A program made the position numbers and the translations under genes. Of a stretch of 64,000 nt of DNA, positions 1 to 9,610 are shown in pieces. The notes below the pieces were generated by a model. The model was not told the origin of the DNA. It searched no databases and saw only the letters and a program-made list of their open reading frames with translations. Source of the DNA: Kordia antarctica (GTDB lineage Bacteria; Bacteroidota; Bacteroidia; Flavobacteriales; Flavobacteriaceae). The stretch spans positions 4,679,501-4,743,500 of the forward strand of contig NZ_CP019288.1 of the NCBI RefSeq assembly GCF_009901525.1, given 5' to 3'. The stretch's first letter is position 1, and every line of letters starts with the position of its first letter.

Positions 1-1
1 T

Positions 2-2110
2 TTACGCATTATCAAAGACCATGTTAAATCTCCATGGCTTTACCCTTTACCTATATTTATTGATTTAGGTTATTTTTCAAAAGCGGAACAAGATGGTACT
101 GCTTATGAAACTGTAATGTACTTTTTAAAAGAAAAATATAGTATTAGTTTTCTTTTTGGAGATGATTCTCTTGACGCATTAATTAAATCAGGGTTGGTTA
201 TTTTGGTTTTAGACGGGTATGATGACATGATTAAAAGAGTTGATAAAGAATCCGTAAATAAGCAACTTTGGGAAATATTTAGTATAATTAAACATGGTTC
301 TAAAGTTATTGTTTCATCTAGAGTGAATCATTTTAATTCATTTTCTAAGATATATGAACATTTTGCATTTTCTTATTTTGAAAAAAATAATTTAAAACAA
401 CGCATTACTCATCCTGGTTATACAGATATTAGACAAGATTTTAATATCTGGAGATTAGATAATATGAATGTAAAAGAGTTAGACTCTTTTACTAAAAAAA
501 GTATTGGCGAAAAGGATAATCTTGGCGAAAAAATTATCACGGAAATTCAATATAAAAAAGATAAAAACCCCGTTGAACAAATTATTACTAATTTAATTAC
601 TATACCAGCCTTTAGAAAAAATATTTCAATACTTTTAGATGAGGGTATGGATATAATTAATGTGTTAGAACAAAGTATTATAATGACCGTAATTGCTTTC
701 AATATTGAAAGCAACAAGGCAATTGAACAATACGAAGAAAAATCTTCCAATAATTTTGATTCTGCATCTTTTGATGAAAAAAGGAAACTTGAAATTCTCG
801 AAGAGCTAGCTTGGAAAATGATTGAAAATGAAACTACATACATTTCAATAAGTGATATTACTGAATTTCTAAAGTCTAATTATAATGTAGATTTTGAAAT
901 TATTATCAATGATATTAAAACCCAAACTGTATTAAAACTCAAAGAAGATGGTGATTCTGAAGACCAATTGTTTGAGTTTTTCGATGAGGGTATTCTTTCA
1001 CTATTTGTTGCATTGAATATTTTAAAAAAAATCAGTTTTGAACGATCAGACAAAGGGTTTGATATGTTAGGTAAATATGATTATTCTAAAAATAATCAAG
1101 GTAGGACATTTTTATTTATTTTAAATAAGTTAATAGATAAAGAAATGAGTAAGACTACTAAATTAGTTAACTTAAGAAATAGATTGTTGTCAGTTTTTGA
1201 AAATTCATATGCCTACAACCCAAGCACTAGATTTCTAAAGAAAAATTTGGAATTATTGGATAATAAGTACGTTGGTACAATTGATGTGCCAGATAGTTGG
1301 ACAAACGATATTGTTGATGTCGAAAAAAATTTCGTTTTAATCCCCACGTTTAAAAATAAATTAATCCCGTTTAAGGTTTCAATAACTCCTGTAACAAATG
1401 GTGAGTTTAAAGATTTTGTAAATTCTGAGTTTGGCAGTGGATGGGGAAAGCATAATAAACAGAAAAATGAATTTAGAGATATTTTAAACGTATATCACCT
1501 TCATACATGGAAAGATGAAGAATCAATTAAAAAAACACTAGACCATCCTGTCGTATATATTGGTTGGTATGCTTCAGCTTTTTATTGTAATTACCTTTCT
1601 AAAATTAAAGGATTAGACTTATTTTATAGATTTAGTATCATGAATGAGAAAATATTTGTGGAAAAGAACTTAGGTTCTGATGGTTATCGTTTGCTTACAA
1701 AGGAAGAATGGGGGTTTTTAGAAAGAGATGAAAACCCAAAAGCACTACATCCATGGGATTCTTACGAAGATGAGGAAGGTTTACTTTCAAAAGAAGGAAT
1801 GGAGTATAAGAATTATTTATTAAATCTTAACCAAGATTCTTATCCTGTTAAATCAGGAATAAGAAATAAATATGGCATGTTTTGGATGATTGGAAATGTA
1901 AAGAGTTGGGTAGATTCAAAAGAATCTAATATTAGCTTTGATGGCAATAGTATTGATATTAAGGGTATGACTGCTGCATTAGGAGAAGAAGGGTATAAAT
2001 TTACAAATAAGATGAAAATTCCAGGTCAAAACACAAATATCGACGTCGGTATGAGAGTTGCAAGGTCATTATCAATAAAGGAAATAGAATTAATGAAAAA
2101 ATATTTTTAA
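2..2110 (+). CDS. NACHT NTPase fused to FGE-sulfatase-like domain (5' end outside window)
   Basis: The reading frame is open from the first bases of the window, so the N-terminus and Walker A are missing. Near the edge is a typical NACHT strand (LPIFIDLGYF), then a Walker B strand LVILVLDGYDDM around nt 194-229 and a sensor-like VIVSSR. A helical region follows. From about nt 1325 the C-terminus is a formylglycine-generating-enzyme/C-type-lectin-like fold: ITPVTNGEF, HPVVYIGWYAS, GYRLLTKEEW, NKYGMFWMIGNV and a closing GMRVARS. In STAND proteins such C-terminal modules usually act as sensors or effectors, and NACHT proteins are common anti-phage ATPases; both points are family knowledge. The next gene, a symporter, starts 2 bases after the stop, so the two are probably translated together. 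The real ATG lies upstream of the window. FGE catalytic activity cannot be claimed, since I do not see the copper-binding cysteine pair clearly. Confidence 0.8.
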   Translation, partial: LRIIKDHVKSPWLYPLPIFIDLGYFSKAEQDGTAYETVMYFLKEKYSISFLFGDDSLDALIKSGLVILVLDGYDDMIKRVDKESVNKQLWEIFSIIKHGSKVIVSSRVNHFNSFSKIYEHFAFSYFEKNNLKQRITHPGYTDIRQDFNIWRLDNMNVKELDSFTKKSIGEKDNLGEKIITEIQYKKDKNPVEQIITNLITIPAFRKNISILLDEGMDIINVLEQSIIMTVIAFNIESNKAIEQYEEKSSNNFDSASFDEKRKLEILEELAWKMIENETTYISISDITEFLKSNYNVDFEIIINDIKTQTVLKLKEDGDSEDQLFEFFDEGILSLFVALNILKKISFERSDKGFDMLGKYDYSKNNQGRTFLFILNKLIDKEMSKTTKLVNLRNRLLSVFENSYAYNPSTRFLKKNLELLDNKYVGTIDVPDSWTNDIVDVEKNFVLIPTFKNKLIPFKVSITPVTNGEFKDFVNSEFGSGWGKHNKQKNEFRDILNVYHLHTWKDEESIKKTLDHPVVYIGWYASAFYCNYLSKIKGLDLFYRFSIMNEKIFVEKNLGSDGYRLLTKEEWGFLERDENPKALHPWDSYEDEEGLLSKEGMEYKNYLLNLNQDSYPVKSGIRNKYGMFWMIGNVKSWVDSKESNISFDGNSIDIKGMTAALGEEGYKFTNKMKIPGQNTNIDVGMRVARSLSIKEIELMKKYF

Positions 2111-2112
2111 TT

Positions 2113-3624
2113 TTGAATATTCTCACTCAACAACAAGGCTTTCTATTCTTATTTTTATTTGCCATAGTAATGATTGGTTTAACTTGGATAGTCTCAAGAA
2201 ATAAATTCTGGACAGGTTCTCAAATAGGTTTTCTAAAAGCTGGTTCTAATGTATCATGGAGTTTCGGTGCTTTTAGTATAGCAGCATCATGGATTTGGGC
2301 ACCTGCTTTATTTGTAAGTGTTCAGAAATCCTATGAATTTGGTCTAGCGGGTATGTTTTGGTTTACATTACCAAATATTCTTGCATTAGTATTATTTGCA
2401 TTTCTTGCTCCCAAAATAAGGGAAAGATTACCAGGCGGCTATACTTTACCAGATTGGATAAGATATAGATTTAAGGATGAAAGGATTCATAAAATATACC
2501 TTTCAATCTTTTTTTGGTATCAAATTATGGCAATTACAGTACAAATATATGTAGGAGGTCTTTTAATTTCTTTTTTGACAGACATACAATTAGATATTGT
2601 TATGATTTTGCTTTCAAGTATTAGCCTGTCATACGCCTTAATATCAGGATTAAGAGCCTCAATTATAACTGATTTTTTACAGATGATAATGATTTTAGGG
2701 GTGGGGATTATTATTATTCCTTGGGCTATATTTGAGGCTGGTGGACTCGAATCAGTTTCAAAGGGTTTTGGGGGGCTTCAACATATAGATAGTATTTTTA
2801 ATCCTGAAGTAGCATACTCCTTTGGTATAGTAACTTCAATTGGATTAATCGCTGGAGCAATTTCAGATCAGCAATATTGGCAAAGAAGTTTTGCAATTAA
2901 AAAAGGTGATCTTGTAAAATCATTTATTTGGGGTGGCGTATTATTTGGTATTGTTCCAATTGCGCTATCTGTATTAGGTTTTATGGGAGCAAATCCTGAT
3001 TTGAATATATCAATGCCGCAGGGAGTTGAATTACCTATGATTGGAGTAGCTGTAGTAGCCAAATTATTACCAACTTGGGCAACTTTATTATTTGTTATTA
3101 TGCTAATGAGTGGTTTGAGTTCTACCCTTGACTCTGGTTTTGCTGCGGGTGCTTCTCTATGGGCAATCGATTCTGTGAAATTCTCAAAATTTGAAAAAGA
3201 AGTTTTGAGAAAAGAGAGGCTTGGACAAAGCTTAACAAAAGAAGAAAATACAATAAAAAAGGATCTTGATAGAAAAACTCCAATACGGGCTAGGCAAGCT
3301 ATGATTGGGTTAGCAATTATAGGATTAATTGTGGCATTAATAGTTGAATATGTTCCAAGCTTTACCCTAGATGTCTTGTGGTGGATTTTTAATGCAATTG
3401 CATCTATGGTCGTTGTCCCGACAGTTTTGGGGTTGTTTTGGAACAAACTTTCTGCTAGAGGAATATTGTTTGGTTTTATAGGTTCTTTTATTGGTATTAT
3501 AGTTTTTATTTGGGGTAGTGTAGTAAGCAATACAAATATGATAGTCTTTTCTGCTGTATTTATTATACTTATAAGTCTTATAATGAACCTATCATTCCCT
3601 AGTAAAGAGAAGTTTCATGGTTAG
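2113..3624 (+). CDS. sodium:solute symporter (SSS) family membrane protein
   Basis: A 503-residue polytopic inner-membrane protein with the hydrophobic pattern and length of the sodium:solute symporter family. Characteristic stretches are GGYTLPDWIRYRF in the early loop, the GLRASIITDFLQ segment and a late LMSGLSSTLDSGFAAGAS helix, which is the conserved SSS region near the sodium site. It starts at TTG 2 bases after the stop of the NACHT-FGE gene, with no other good start nearby, so translational coupling is likely. The substrate cannot be told from sequence. The tie to a STAND ATPase is unusual for a nutrient transporter: the transporter may be a membrane effector whose opening disturbs ion balance, or simply a co-transcribed neighbour. 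The family call is firm; the role is inference. Confidence 0.9.
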   Translation: MNILTQQQGFLFLFLFAIVMIGLTWIVSRNKFWTGSQIGFLKAGSNVSWSFGAFSIAASWIWAPALFVSVQKSYEFGLAGMFWFTLPNILALVLFAFLAPKIRERLPGGYTLPDWIRYRFKDERIHKIYLSIFFWYQIMAITVQIYVGGLLISFLTDIQLDIVMILLSSISLSYALISGLRASIITDFLQMIMILGVGIIIIPWAIFEAGGLESVSKGFGGLQHIDSIFNPEVAYSFGIVTSIGLIAGAISDQQYWQRSFAIKKGDLVKSFIWGGVLFGIVPIALSVLGFMGANPDLNISMPQGVELPMIGVAVVAKLLPTWATLLFVIMLMSGLSSTLDSGFAAGASLWAIDSVKFSKFEKEVLRKERLGQSLTKEENTIKKDLDRKTPIRARQAMIGLAIIGLIVALIVEYVPSFTLDVLWWIFNAIASMVVVPTVLGLFWNKLSARGILFGFIGSFIGIIVFIWGSVVSNTNMIVFSAVFIILISLIMNLSFPSKEKFHG

Positions 3625-3744
3625 GTGTTTGATTCCTAAAATAACTTATCTAATATAAAAATGGATGAATTTAAATTATAAATAAAGCACATAGCGGTAA
3701 CAAAGGTAACTGTTGCGAGAGTCTGTCAATAAAAAGTAACAAGT

Positions 3745-3906
3745 TCATCGTACACTAAACTCTTTTAAGAGCTTTTTTAGGTTTTTAGTAGGTGTCTTGT
3801 GCTGAAAAAGATAGTCTATTATTTCTAAATCTCTATCCGTACCGCAACACAAAACTGAATAAATGATTTTCGGATTGTATCTGAAATTTTTGGGTATTAG
3901 GAAAAT
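3745..3906 (-). pseudogene. C-terminal remnant of an unidentified protein
   Basis: An open frame of about 53 codons with no start codon, ending in TGA. It contains the coding-like segment PKIIYSVLCCGTDRDL and a basic end KNLKKLLKEFSVR. It lies in the 420-base gap between the symporter and the IS1595-like element and faces the opposite way to the symporter. It is most easily read as the tail of a gene lost by insertion or deletion. I do not recognise the family. The rest of 3625-4043 shows no gene. Confidence 0.3.
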
Positions 3907-4033
3907 TTACACAGCTTTTTTTATTAACAACTACCTAACTTCACTAGTGTCCGCTAAAAGTTAAATAAATTTATGAAAAACACACAACTCTTATTGCAAC
4001 GGTATTATTTTAAGTTAGTTGATTGTCAATAAT

Positions 4034-4043
4034 ATAAATTAAT
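4034..4043. repeat. left target-site duplication of IS1595-like element
   Basis: The sequence ATAAATTAAT here is repeated exactly at 4991-5000, directly outside the two inverted-repeat ends. The IS1595 family usually makes 8-bp duplications, so 2 of the 10 matching bases may be chance. Confidence 0.7.
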
Positions 4044-4990
4044 TGAGTTACACACTTAGTGTCTGTTTAATATTTTTATGATAAACAGGATTAGCTATAA
4101 CCATTCTTTCGATAGTTTTATGAAAGATAGTCTCTTTAAATTGAGAACGATTAATTCTAAAACAAAACTCATCAAAGTATGCCTGAACGTGCCATTTACC
4201 AACATGAGTTGGAATGGCTCTTAACCAAGATTTCAATTGCATGATTACAATATGTAATTCTTACCATTGTTACTAAATTTTTGTTCAATATTATACTCTT
4301 TTTTTAAAGGTGAATATCCTCTCCATTTATCGGTCACTATTTTCGCAGTTGTACTAATATGCTCTTCAAATATAGGTGTTAATGACTTAGCAGAATAATC
4401 ATCAATAGCTCTTACATATACTCTTTTAATTTGGTGTTTTGCACTCAGTTCTACTGCTATCACTGCTTTTTTCTTTTTAGAATCATAGCTTCTACCTTGT
4501 TTACCTTCTTCTTTTCCACCTACGGTGAATTCATCTACATGCACTAATTCTGATAAAGGATACTGCTGGCTACTCTTCATTGCTTTCCTGACTTTTTGCA
4601 TAAAAAACCAAGCTGTACCTTGACGAATATTGAAGCGTTTTCCCATTTGAATACTTGAAACACTTTTGCTACTTGTTGACATTTCAAATACTACACAAAA
4701 GGCTTTTTGCAATCCAAATTTCACCTTGTGAAACAAAGTGTTAGCTGTAGCGCTTTCCACATGATTACAACCATAACAATGATATCTATAACCAGATTTT
4801 TCACAACCTTTTGTATGACCACATTTCATACATTTAAAACCATCTTGCCATTTAATTTTTGCCAAATAAGCCTTGCAGGCTTCATCATCTGGTAATTCTT
4901 TTATAAAGCTCAGTATATTTTGTCCTTTAAATGCTTCCATAAACTCCGTTTTTATTGATTACAAGATACGGAGCTTAAATGACTAACTCA
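4044..4990. mobile_element. IS1595-family insertion sequence, about 947 bp
   Basis: The element has imperfect terminal inverted repeats: the left end reads TGAGTTACACACTTAG and the right end, on the other strand, TGAGTTAGTCATTTAAG. It carries one transposase gene on the minus strand whose stop codon (4048-4050) lies inside the left inverted repeat, so the element is very compact. Exact 10-bp direct repeats flank it, which suggests a single recent insertion without later end rearrangement. Its transposase is frameshifted, so it is probably no longer autonomous. Confidence 0.8.
4048..4940 (-). pseudogene. IS1595-like (ISXO2-type) transposase, frameshifted
   Basis: The N-terminal part (4245-4940) has a zinc ribbon (CMKCGH...CYGC) and the start of the DDE fold (VHVDEFTVGGKEEG, TDKWRGYSPL). 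The C-terminal part continues in another frame: the second frame reads ELHIVIMQLKSWLRAIPTHV followed by FDEFCFRINRSQ, the usual C-terminus of this family. The two frames cross near nt 4255-4265, where the first frame runs into a stop. One small indel restores a protein of about 295 residues. Programmed frameshifting is possible but I see no slippery run of A or T at the junction, so a disabling mutation is more likely. Confidence 0.85.
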
Positions 4991-5000
4991 ATAAATTAAT
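4991..5000. repeat. right target-site duplication of IS1595-like element
   Basis: Exact second copy of ATAAATTAAT (left copy at 4034-4043), adjoining the right inverted repeat. Confidence 0.7.
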
Positions 5001-5313
5001 TTTAACTCTTGAAATTTTCCTCAAATATGAAGAAGAACCAACTTCACAGGAATATACATAGTAACCAAGCTTAAAAGAAACATTAAAAGTAACTGTGTAA
5101 CTCTTTTAATGAAACTATATCATTTAAAAAAAGACCTATTATAGCAAACTATCTTTGATCAATTACAGGATATTTTCTAGTAGAACATTCAATACACAGA
5201 AGTCTTGTTAATTATTTTATAAATATTTATAAATTTAAGATTTATGTAGGTTAAATTTTTGTTCTTTGAAAGAAAATTTTATACTTTACAATCTGAAATT
5301 TTCAATATTTTTA
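5001..5313. other. intergenic leader region upstream of the CARF/PLD/helicase operon
   Basis: About 310 AT-rich bases with no open frame of note. It holds the candidate promoter element at 5150-5157 and a TTG at 5266 in frame with the next gene. No terminator or strong palindrome is seen. Confidence 0.4.
5150..5157 (+). promoter_or_regulatory. candidate Bacteroidota -7 element for the seven-gene operon
   Basis: TATCTTTG matches the Bacteroidota sigma-A consensus TAnnTTTG and lies about 155 bases before the likely first ATG. A clear TTG -33 element is not present at the expected spacing, so this is a weak call. Confidence 0.3.
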
Positions 5314-6888
5314 ATGTGTATACGACAATTTGAAATTAAACAAGTAAAAGCTCCTTTTCTTAGTAAACCTCATTATTCTATTTCAGGTCTAGATCAATTG
5401 GGTCTGAATCTAACTAGTGAGAGGATATTCGATTTAATACTACCTGGTTTAAATAATGTTACACAGCGTATAAGATACTACTCATTTTATTGTTGGTTCT
5501 TCGATTGGTATGCTAGCGACATTGGAAATACTTCAGCAAAGGTTCAAAATACTTATTTAAGGAGAGCTGAGTTTTTAGCAGCATTGGTTGCCGCTCATAG
5601 AAATAATGGAGGAGTTCCTGGTATTACAAAAGCAAAAGCTATTTATGAAAAGTCTAGTGATGTCATCGAGTTGGTTTTAGGAACTCAAGAGGGTTCAACT
5701 AGCGAAGGTTCATACTGGAAAAACAGTCGTGGAATACTCGGTCAATACTATATAAACTCAATAAAACAATTAGGCATTCTAAGAGATCAAGGAGATAATG
5801 CAGGTTTATATGTAAGAACTCATTTTGAGCACGATTACAAGGTTTCAGGTAAGCAATTAGCAGAAGCTTTCCGCAATAACATATCTTCCAGAGAATCATT
5901 GTTTATAGATTGTGTCAAGAATAATTCAATATGTAAAGATTCTCTTGAAGAATTATCAAATTTTTTTGATTTAACACAAGTGCCAAAAAATAGTGATGAA
6001 GAAAAATTATTATGGCAACTACTTACAGGTGTAGACAAACCAAAGGAAAATGAAGAGAGTTTCTTGAGAAAGAGCACGGTAGATTTACTTTTGAGGGATA
6101 TAGATTCTTTAGAAACCGAAGAAAAGTATAATCAATTAAGTGTTCCGCTAAAGATATATAATGAAAAGCTTAATGAAGATAGCGATTCAACTTCTAAGCT
6201 ATGGTATTTTTTTATGCTAGAACAATTTTGGAGTGTAGCTTGTACAGGCTGCCTCAATGCAATCTTGTCAATTATTGAAGATAAAGCGGGTAATTCTTGG
6301 TTTGATGAGACTACTTTAATTAAACACACAGTAGAAGAAATAACTCAAATATTTAATAGTAAAAATGTAAATACAGATAACCAATTGTTCTTTGATGGAA
6401 CTATAATAGATTACAGAATTGACAAGTTAGTTGATCTTTCAAAAAAGGAGAAAAACCCTTATCTTAAAATATTATGGGCGATTTGTGCTATTCAAAAACT
6501 ATACATTGATAATAGATCAAATAGAGATGTACTTTTAAAGGTTTCTCAACAATATAAAATACATACACCGAGTAGTTTTCTAAACACTCTCACAGATTTT
6601 GATAAGAAGCAATCACTTGTAATTGAAGATTTTCTTTATTATTTTATAACAAGATACGTGTTGAATCGTCATCATTTTGTAGCTCTTAGAAAGTTGAATT
6701 CAACTCAAAACACAGCTAAGTTTTATCGCGAAGAAGGTATGATTCGATATATAAGTAGTTTCTTGTATGACTACTCATCACCTCGGATTCATACATTATA
6801 TGATTTCCTTTCTGACCTAAATGTGATTGATAAAAAAAACAAGTCTATAACATCTTCTGGTAGACAAAAATTAAAGGACTTGGTCTAG
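5314..6888 (+). CDS. uncharacterised protein, first gene of the CARF/PLD/helicase operon
   Basis: About 524 residues from the ATG at 5314; the frame also allows a TTG at 5266 (540 residues), but the 16 extra residues are hydrophobic and do not resemble the rest, so I prefer the ATG. I do not recognise the family. The N-terminal part has a conserved-looking run, SISGLDQLGLNLTSERIF then NNVTQRIRYYSFYCWFFDWY, rich in aromatic residues. The middle is helical and charged, and the C-terminus (IHTLYDFLSDLNVIDKKNKS) could be a small winged-helix-like end. There are no signal peptide or membrane segments, so it is probably cytosolic. Its stop overlaps the GTG of the next gene by one base (TAGTG), so the two products are probably made together. 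It may be a sensor or adaptor, by position only. Confidence 0.7.
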   Translation: MCIRQFEIKQVKAPFLSKPHYSISGLDQLGLNLTSERIFDLILPGLNNVTQRIRYYSFYCWFFDWYASDIGNTSAKVQNTYLRRAEFLAALVAAHRNNGGVPGITKAKAIYEKSSDVIELVLGTQEGSTSEGSYWKNSRGILGQYYINSIKQLGILRDQGDNAGLYVRTHFEHDYKVSGKQLAEAFRNNISSRESLFIDCVKNNSICKDSLEELSNFFDLTQVPKNSDEEKLLWQLLTGVDKPKENEESFLRKSTVDLLLRDIDSLETEEKYNQLSVPLKIYNEKLNEDSDSTSKLWYFFMLEQFWSVACTGCLNAILSIIEDKAGNSWFDETTLIKHTVEEITQIFNSKNVNTDNQLFFDGTIIDYRIDKLVDLSKKEKNPYLKILWAICAIQKLYIDNRSNRDVLLKVSQQYKIHTPSSFLNTLTDFDKKQSLVIEDFLYYFITRYVLNRHHFVALRKLNSTQNTAKFYREEGMIRYISSFLYDYSSPRIHTLYDFLSDLNVIDKKNKSITSSGRQKLKDLV

Positions 6889-9581
6889 TGAACATTGAAA
6901 GAACAAACATATTAGAGTTAATAGGCTCAGGTAAGAATAAATATCATAGCTGTGTAATTACTAGCTATAGTATTGATTTATGGTTTTTTGAACAAACAGT
7001 TCTGCCAAAATTACGAGCTGCAGGAGTAACCAATATCAATCTGTTTATTGACGCTAGAATGCTAGAAAAGTATTTGTCTACTCATTTGTGTTGCAGCCTA
7101 CAAAAATTTAAAGCGAACTATAGTATTACTCCAGTGAATCTCAATGGTGCATTTCATCCAAAAATGATGATGTTAATAGGAAAGGATAAAGGGTATCTAT
7201 CTATAGGTTCTGGAAATATTACCTCTTCAGGAATGCTATACAATGATGAGATCTGGTCTTCTTTTTATTATTCAACAACAAAGCAACATACAGCATCAAT
7301 TTTTAAAGATACATGGTCATTTGTCTTGCAGTTAGAAGAGAGAACTTCTGGAATAAATTCAAAAAAAATAGGATGGATTTCTCAACATGCAAGTTGGTTG
7401 AACAGTCTAAATAGTGGCTCTAGTATTATTGATGATATCTCATATCAGTGGTTTCATTCCTTTTCAGATAAATCATTGTATGATTTAGTCTTTAACTCTT
7501 TTCCTAGAAAGCCAAAGAGCATAAAAGTTATAGGCCCATATTTTAATAAAAACGGAGCTTTCATTTCACAACTGATTAGAGATTTAGAACCTAAATACAT
7601 ACACTGCATAATAGATAAAGAGAATGGAATACTTCCTTTAGGTTTTGAATCTGATATTGATTGTCAATTCTCAGACTGGTCGGATGTGATTTCATCAACC
7701 AATGGAACATCGATTCAAAGGTTACACGCTAAAGCAATTCAAGTAGAATATGAAAGTGAGACTATTTTTATTTTAGGAAGTGCCAATCCAACAATGGAAG
7801 CTTTTGGAGCAAAGAATAAGAATTCCAAAAATTCAGAAGCCATTATTGTTATCAAAAAAGAAAATTCAGATGATACTTTCAAAAGCTTAGGAATAGAAAT
7901 ACCTGAAAAAGGAACTTTAGAGTTACATCTTCTAGAACAACCTACTGGGATAGATTCTGAGGTTTTTTCAGTAAAGAAAGAAGTTACTCTTAAGCATGCA
8001 GAATTAAATGGAACAGAGTTGTTTGTGGAGGCATTTTTTAACATTGAACCTTATGGTTCTCTTTGTATTTATGATAATGATAATAATGATATAAAACGGT
8101 TTGATTTATCAGACTTGGAATCGCAAGATTTTATTTTTTCATTAGATAACGATAATGCTTTTAAGTGTGCTTTTTATGACGAGGATAAGAGGATTTCAAA
8201 TTTTGCTTTAATACAGAATAGAGAGGTTTTAGAAAAATCGAATCCTGATGAGAGATTGGCTAGACTTCTAAGTTTTGAGCATTTAGATATTTTTAATTCT
8301 TTGAATTACGAACTGGTTCTTGATTTTATGGAGAGTGAAAGAGTCTTTAGTGATTCAACTGGCAGAGCAATAGTATCTGAACCTTCGGAACCTGATGAAG
8401 ACAAAGGAGAAGTATTAAGTGAGCTTGAATACAATAGAAATGCCTCATTGTCCATCGAACAAGATGTGCCTATTAATAATGTTACATCGATGATTGAAGA
8501 GTTCTTAGATGTGCTTAAAATTAGAGATAGTTATGAAGAGGATTTTTCTGATAATTCAGAAACACTAGCATTAGAAGCTGGAGATGATGGTTTAGCAGAA
8601 GAATATGAAGTTGAGCACCAGAAAACAAATATTACAACTTCTGAAGGAGAGAGGATTCAAAGAAAAATTATTAAAACCATTCAATCTATAAACAAGCTTA
8701 TTGACGCAAGGTTTGAAAATAGTATTCCTCAAGATCAACGAACTTTAAATGCGCTATTCATTGGCTTTCATATCTTAATGCATTTTTGGAAAGAAAAGTA
8801 TAGTGAGGAAATATGTGAGATTAAATTAAAATATACAGACTTGAAGTCTCTTAAAAAGCTAGAAAAACGATTTAATTTAAAGAGGTGGGAATCTCAAATA
8901 GATTGCAAGAATAATGAGGTTGGCTATTATATTGGTATTAGTCAATTAGATAATATTCTTAGAGATTTGGATGTTGTTGAAGGTTTTAAGCTTAGCGGAA
9001 ACATTTCAGAAACCAAAGAGATCTTGCACAGTTTCATAAAAGTAAAGTATTGTCGTTCTTCTGAAGATGATAATTTATGTTTGATCTTTATTGATGATAG
9101 TTATCTGAATATACTATGTGCCATTCAGAAATCAGAACTATCTTTAAATAAGCCTCAAAAGATCAAGTTTTTTATATTAATAATGAAGCTGTTGGATGAT
9201 TTAAGGTGGAAAGATAATTTTGAATACTGGCGTGACCTTATAATTTTAAATACTTGCGAGATACTCGAAATAGAAACTTTTCTTGTTGATACTGTTCTTA
9301 AAGATGAATTGAGACAATTGAAAGGTGGTGCTACTTTTATTTTGATTTCAAAATACATAGAATATAAACAGTCTTTTAAAAGTATTGTTTTTAAAAAAAT
9401 GTCAGTCTATTTAGCAGGTTCTTTTATTTATAGTTCTACGTATGGTTTTTGTAGATTAAAGACGGTGAGGAATAATAATTTTATTGATTTAGAATCTCCT
9501 ATTGGAATGTATATAGGGCATAAAAATTATACAGGATATGATGAAGTTTTTATAGGTGAGAAAGCGAAATTTTTTATTTGA
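6888..9581 (+). CDS. large PLD-superfamily (HKD) protein
   Basis: 897 residues from a GTG that overlaps the upstream stop. The N-terminal third is a PLD-like phosphodiesterase with two HKD half-sites: FHPKMMMLIG with H90 and K92 followed by SIGSGN (about 107-110), and LHAKAIQ (H about 280) followed by LGSANPT (about 297-301). Two HKD motifs in one chain form one active site in this superfamily, whose members include non-specific nucleases and DISARM DrmC-like proteins. The remaining 550 residues are unfamiliar: an acidic linker (about 490-580), then a helical domain. With a helicase and a CARF nuclease next door, a nuclease role is more likely than a lipase role. No signal peptide is seen. 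Confidence 0.8.
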   Translation: MNIERTNILELIGSGKNKYHSCVITSYSIDLWFFEQTVLPKLRAAGVTNINLFIDARMLEKYLSTHLCCSLQKFKANYSITPVNLNGAFHPKMMMLIGKDKGYLSIGSGNITSSGMLYNDEIWSSFYYSTTKQHTASIFKDTWSFVLQLEERTSGINSKKIGWISQHASWLNSLNSGSSIIDDISYQWFHSFSDKSLYDLVFNSFPRKPKSIKVIGPYFNKNGAFISQLIRDLEPKYIHCIIDKENGILPLGFESDIDCQFSDWSDVISSTNGTSIQRLHAKAIQVEYESETIFILGSANPTMEAFGAKNKNSKNSEAIIVIKKENSDDTFKSLGIEIPEKGTLELHLLEQPTGIDSEVFSVKKEVTLKHAELNGTELFVEAFFNIEPYGSLCIYDNDNNDIKRFDLSDLESQDFIFSLDNDNAFKCAFYDEDKRISNFALIQNREVLEKSNPDERLARLLSFEHLDIFNSLNYELVLDFMESERVFSDSTGRAIVSEPSEPDEDKGEVLSELEYNRNASLSIEQDVPINNVTSMIEEFLDVLKIRDSYEEDFSDNSETLALEAGDDGLAEEYEVEHQKTNITTSEGERIQRKIIKTIQSINKLIDARFENSIPQDQRTLNALFIGFHILMHFWKEKYSEEICEIKLKYTDLKSLKKLEKRFNLKRWESQIDCKNNEVGYYIGISQLDNILRDLDVVEGFKLSGNISETKEILHSFIKVKYCRSSEDDNLCLIFIDDSYLNILCAIQKSELSLNKPQKIKFFILIMKLLDDLRWKDNFEYWRDLIILNTCEILEIETFLVDTVLKDELRQLKGGATFILISKYIEYKQSFKSIVFKKMSVYLAGSFIYSSTYGFCRLKTVRNNNFIDLESPIGMYIGHKNYTGYDEVFIGEKAKFFI

Positions 9582-9610
9582 TAGTTTGAAAACGATAGAG
9601 AATATTTAAG

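Noticed and set aside
2868-3530. 220-codon minus-strand frame inside the symporter gene
   Set aside because: It lies wholly inside a clear SSS transporter gene, and its composition is that of the complementary strand. It has no known motif.
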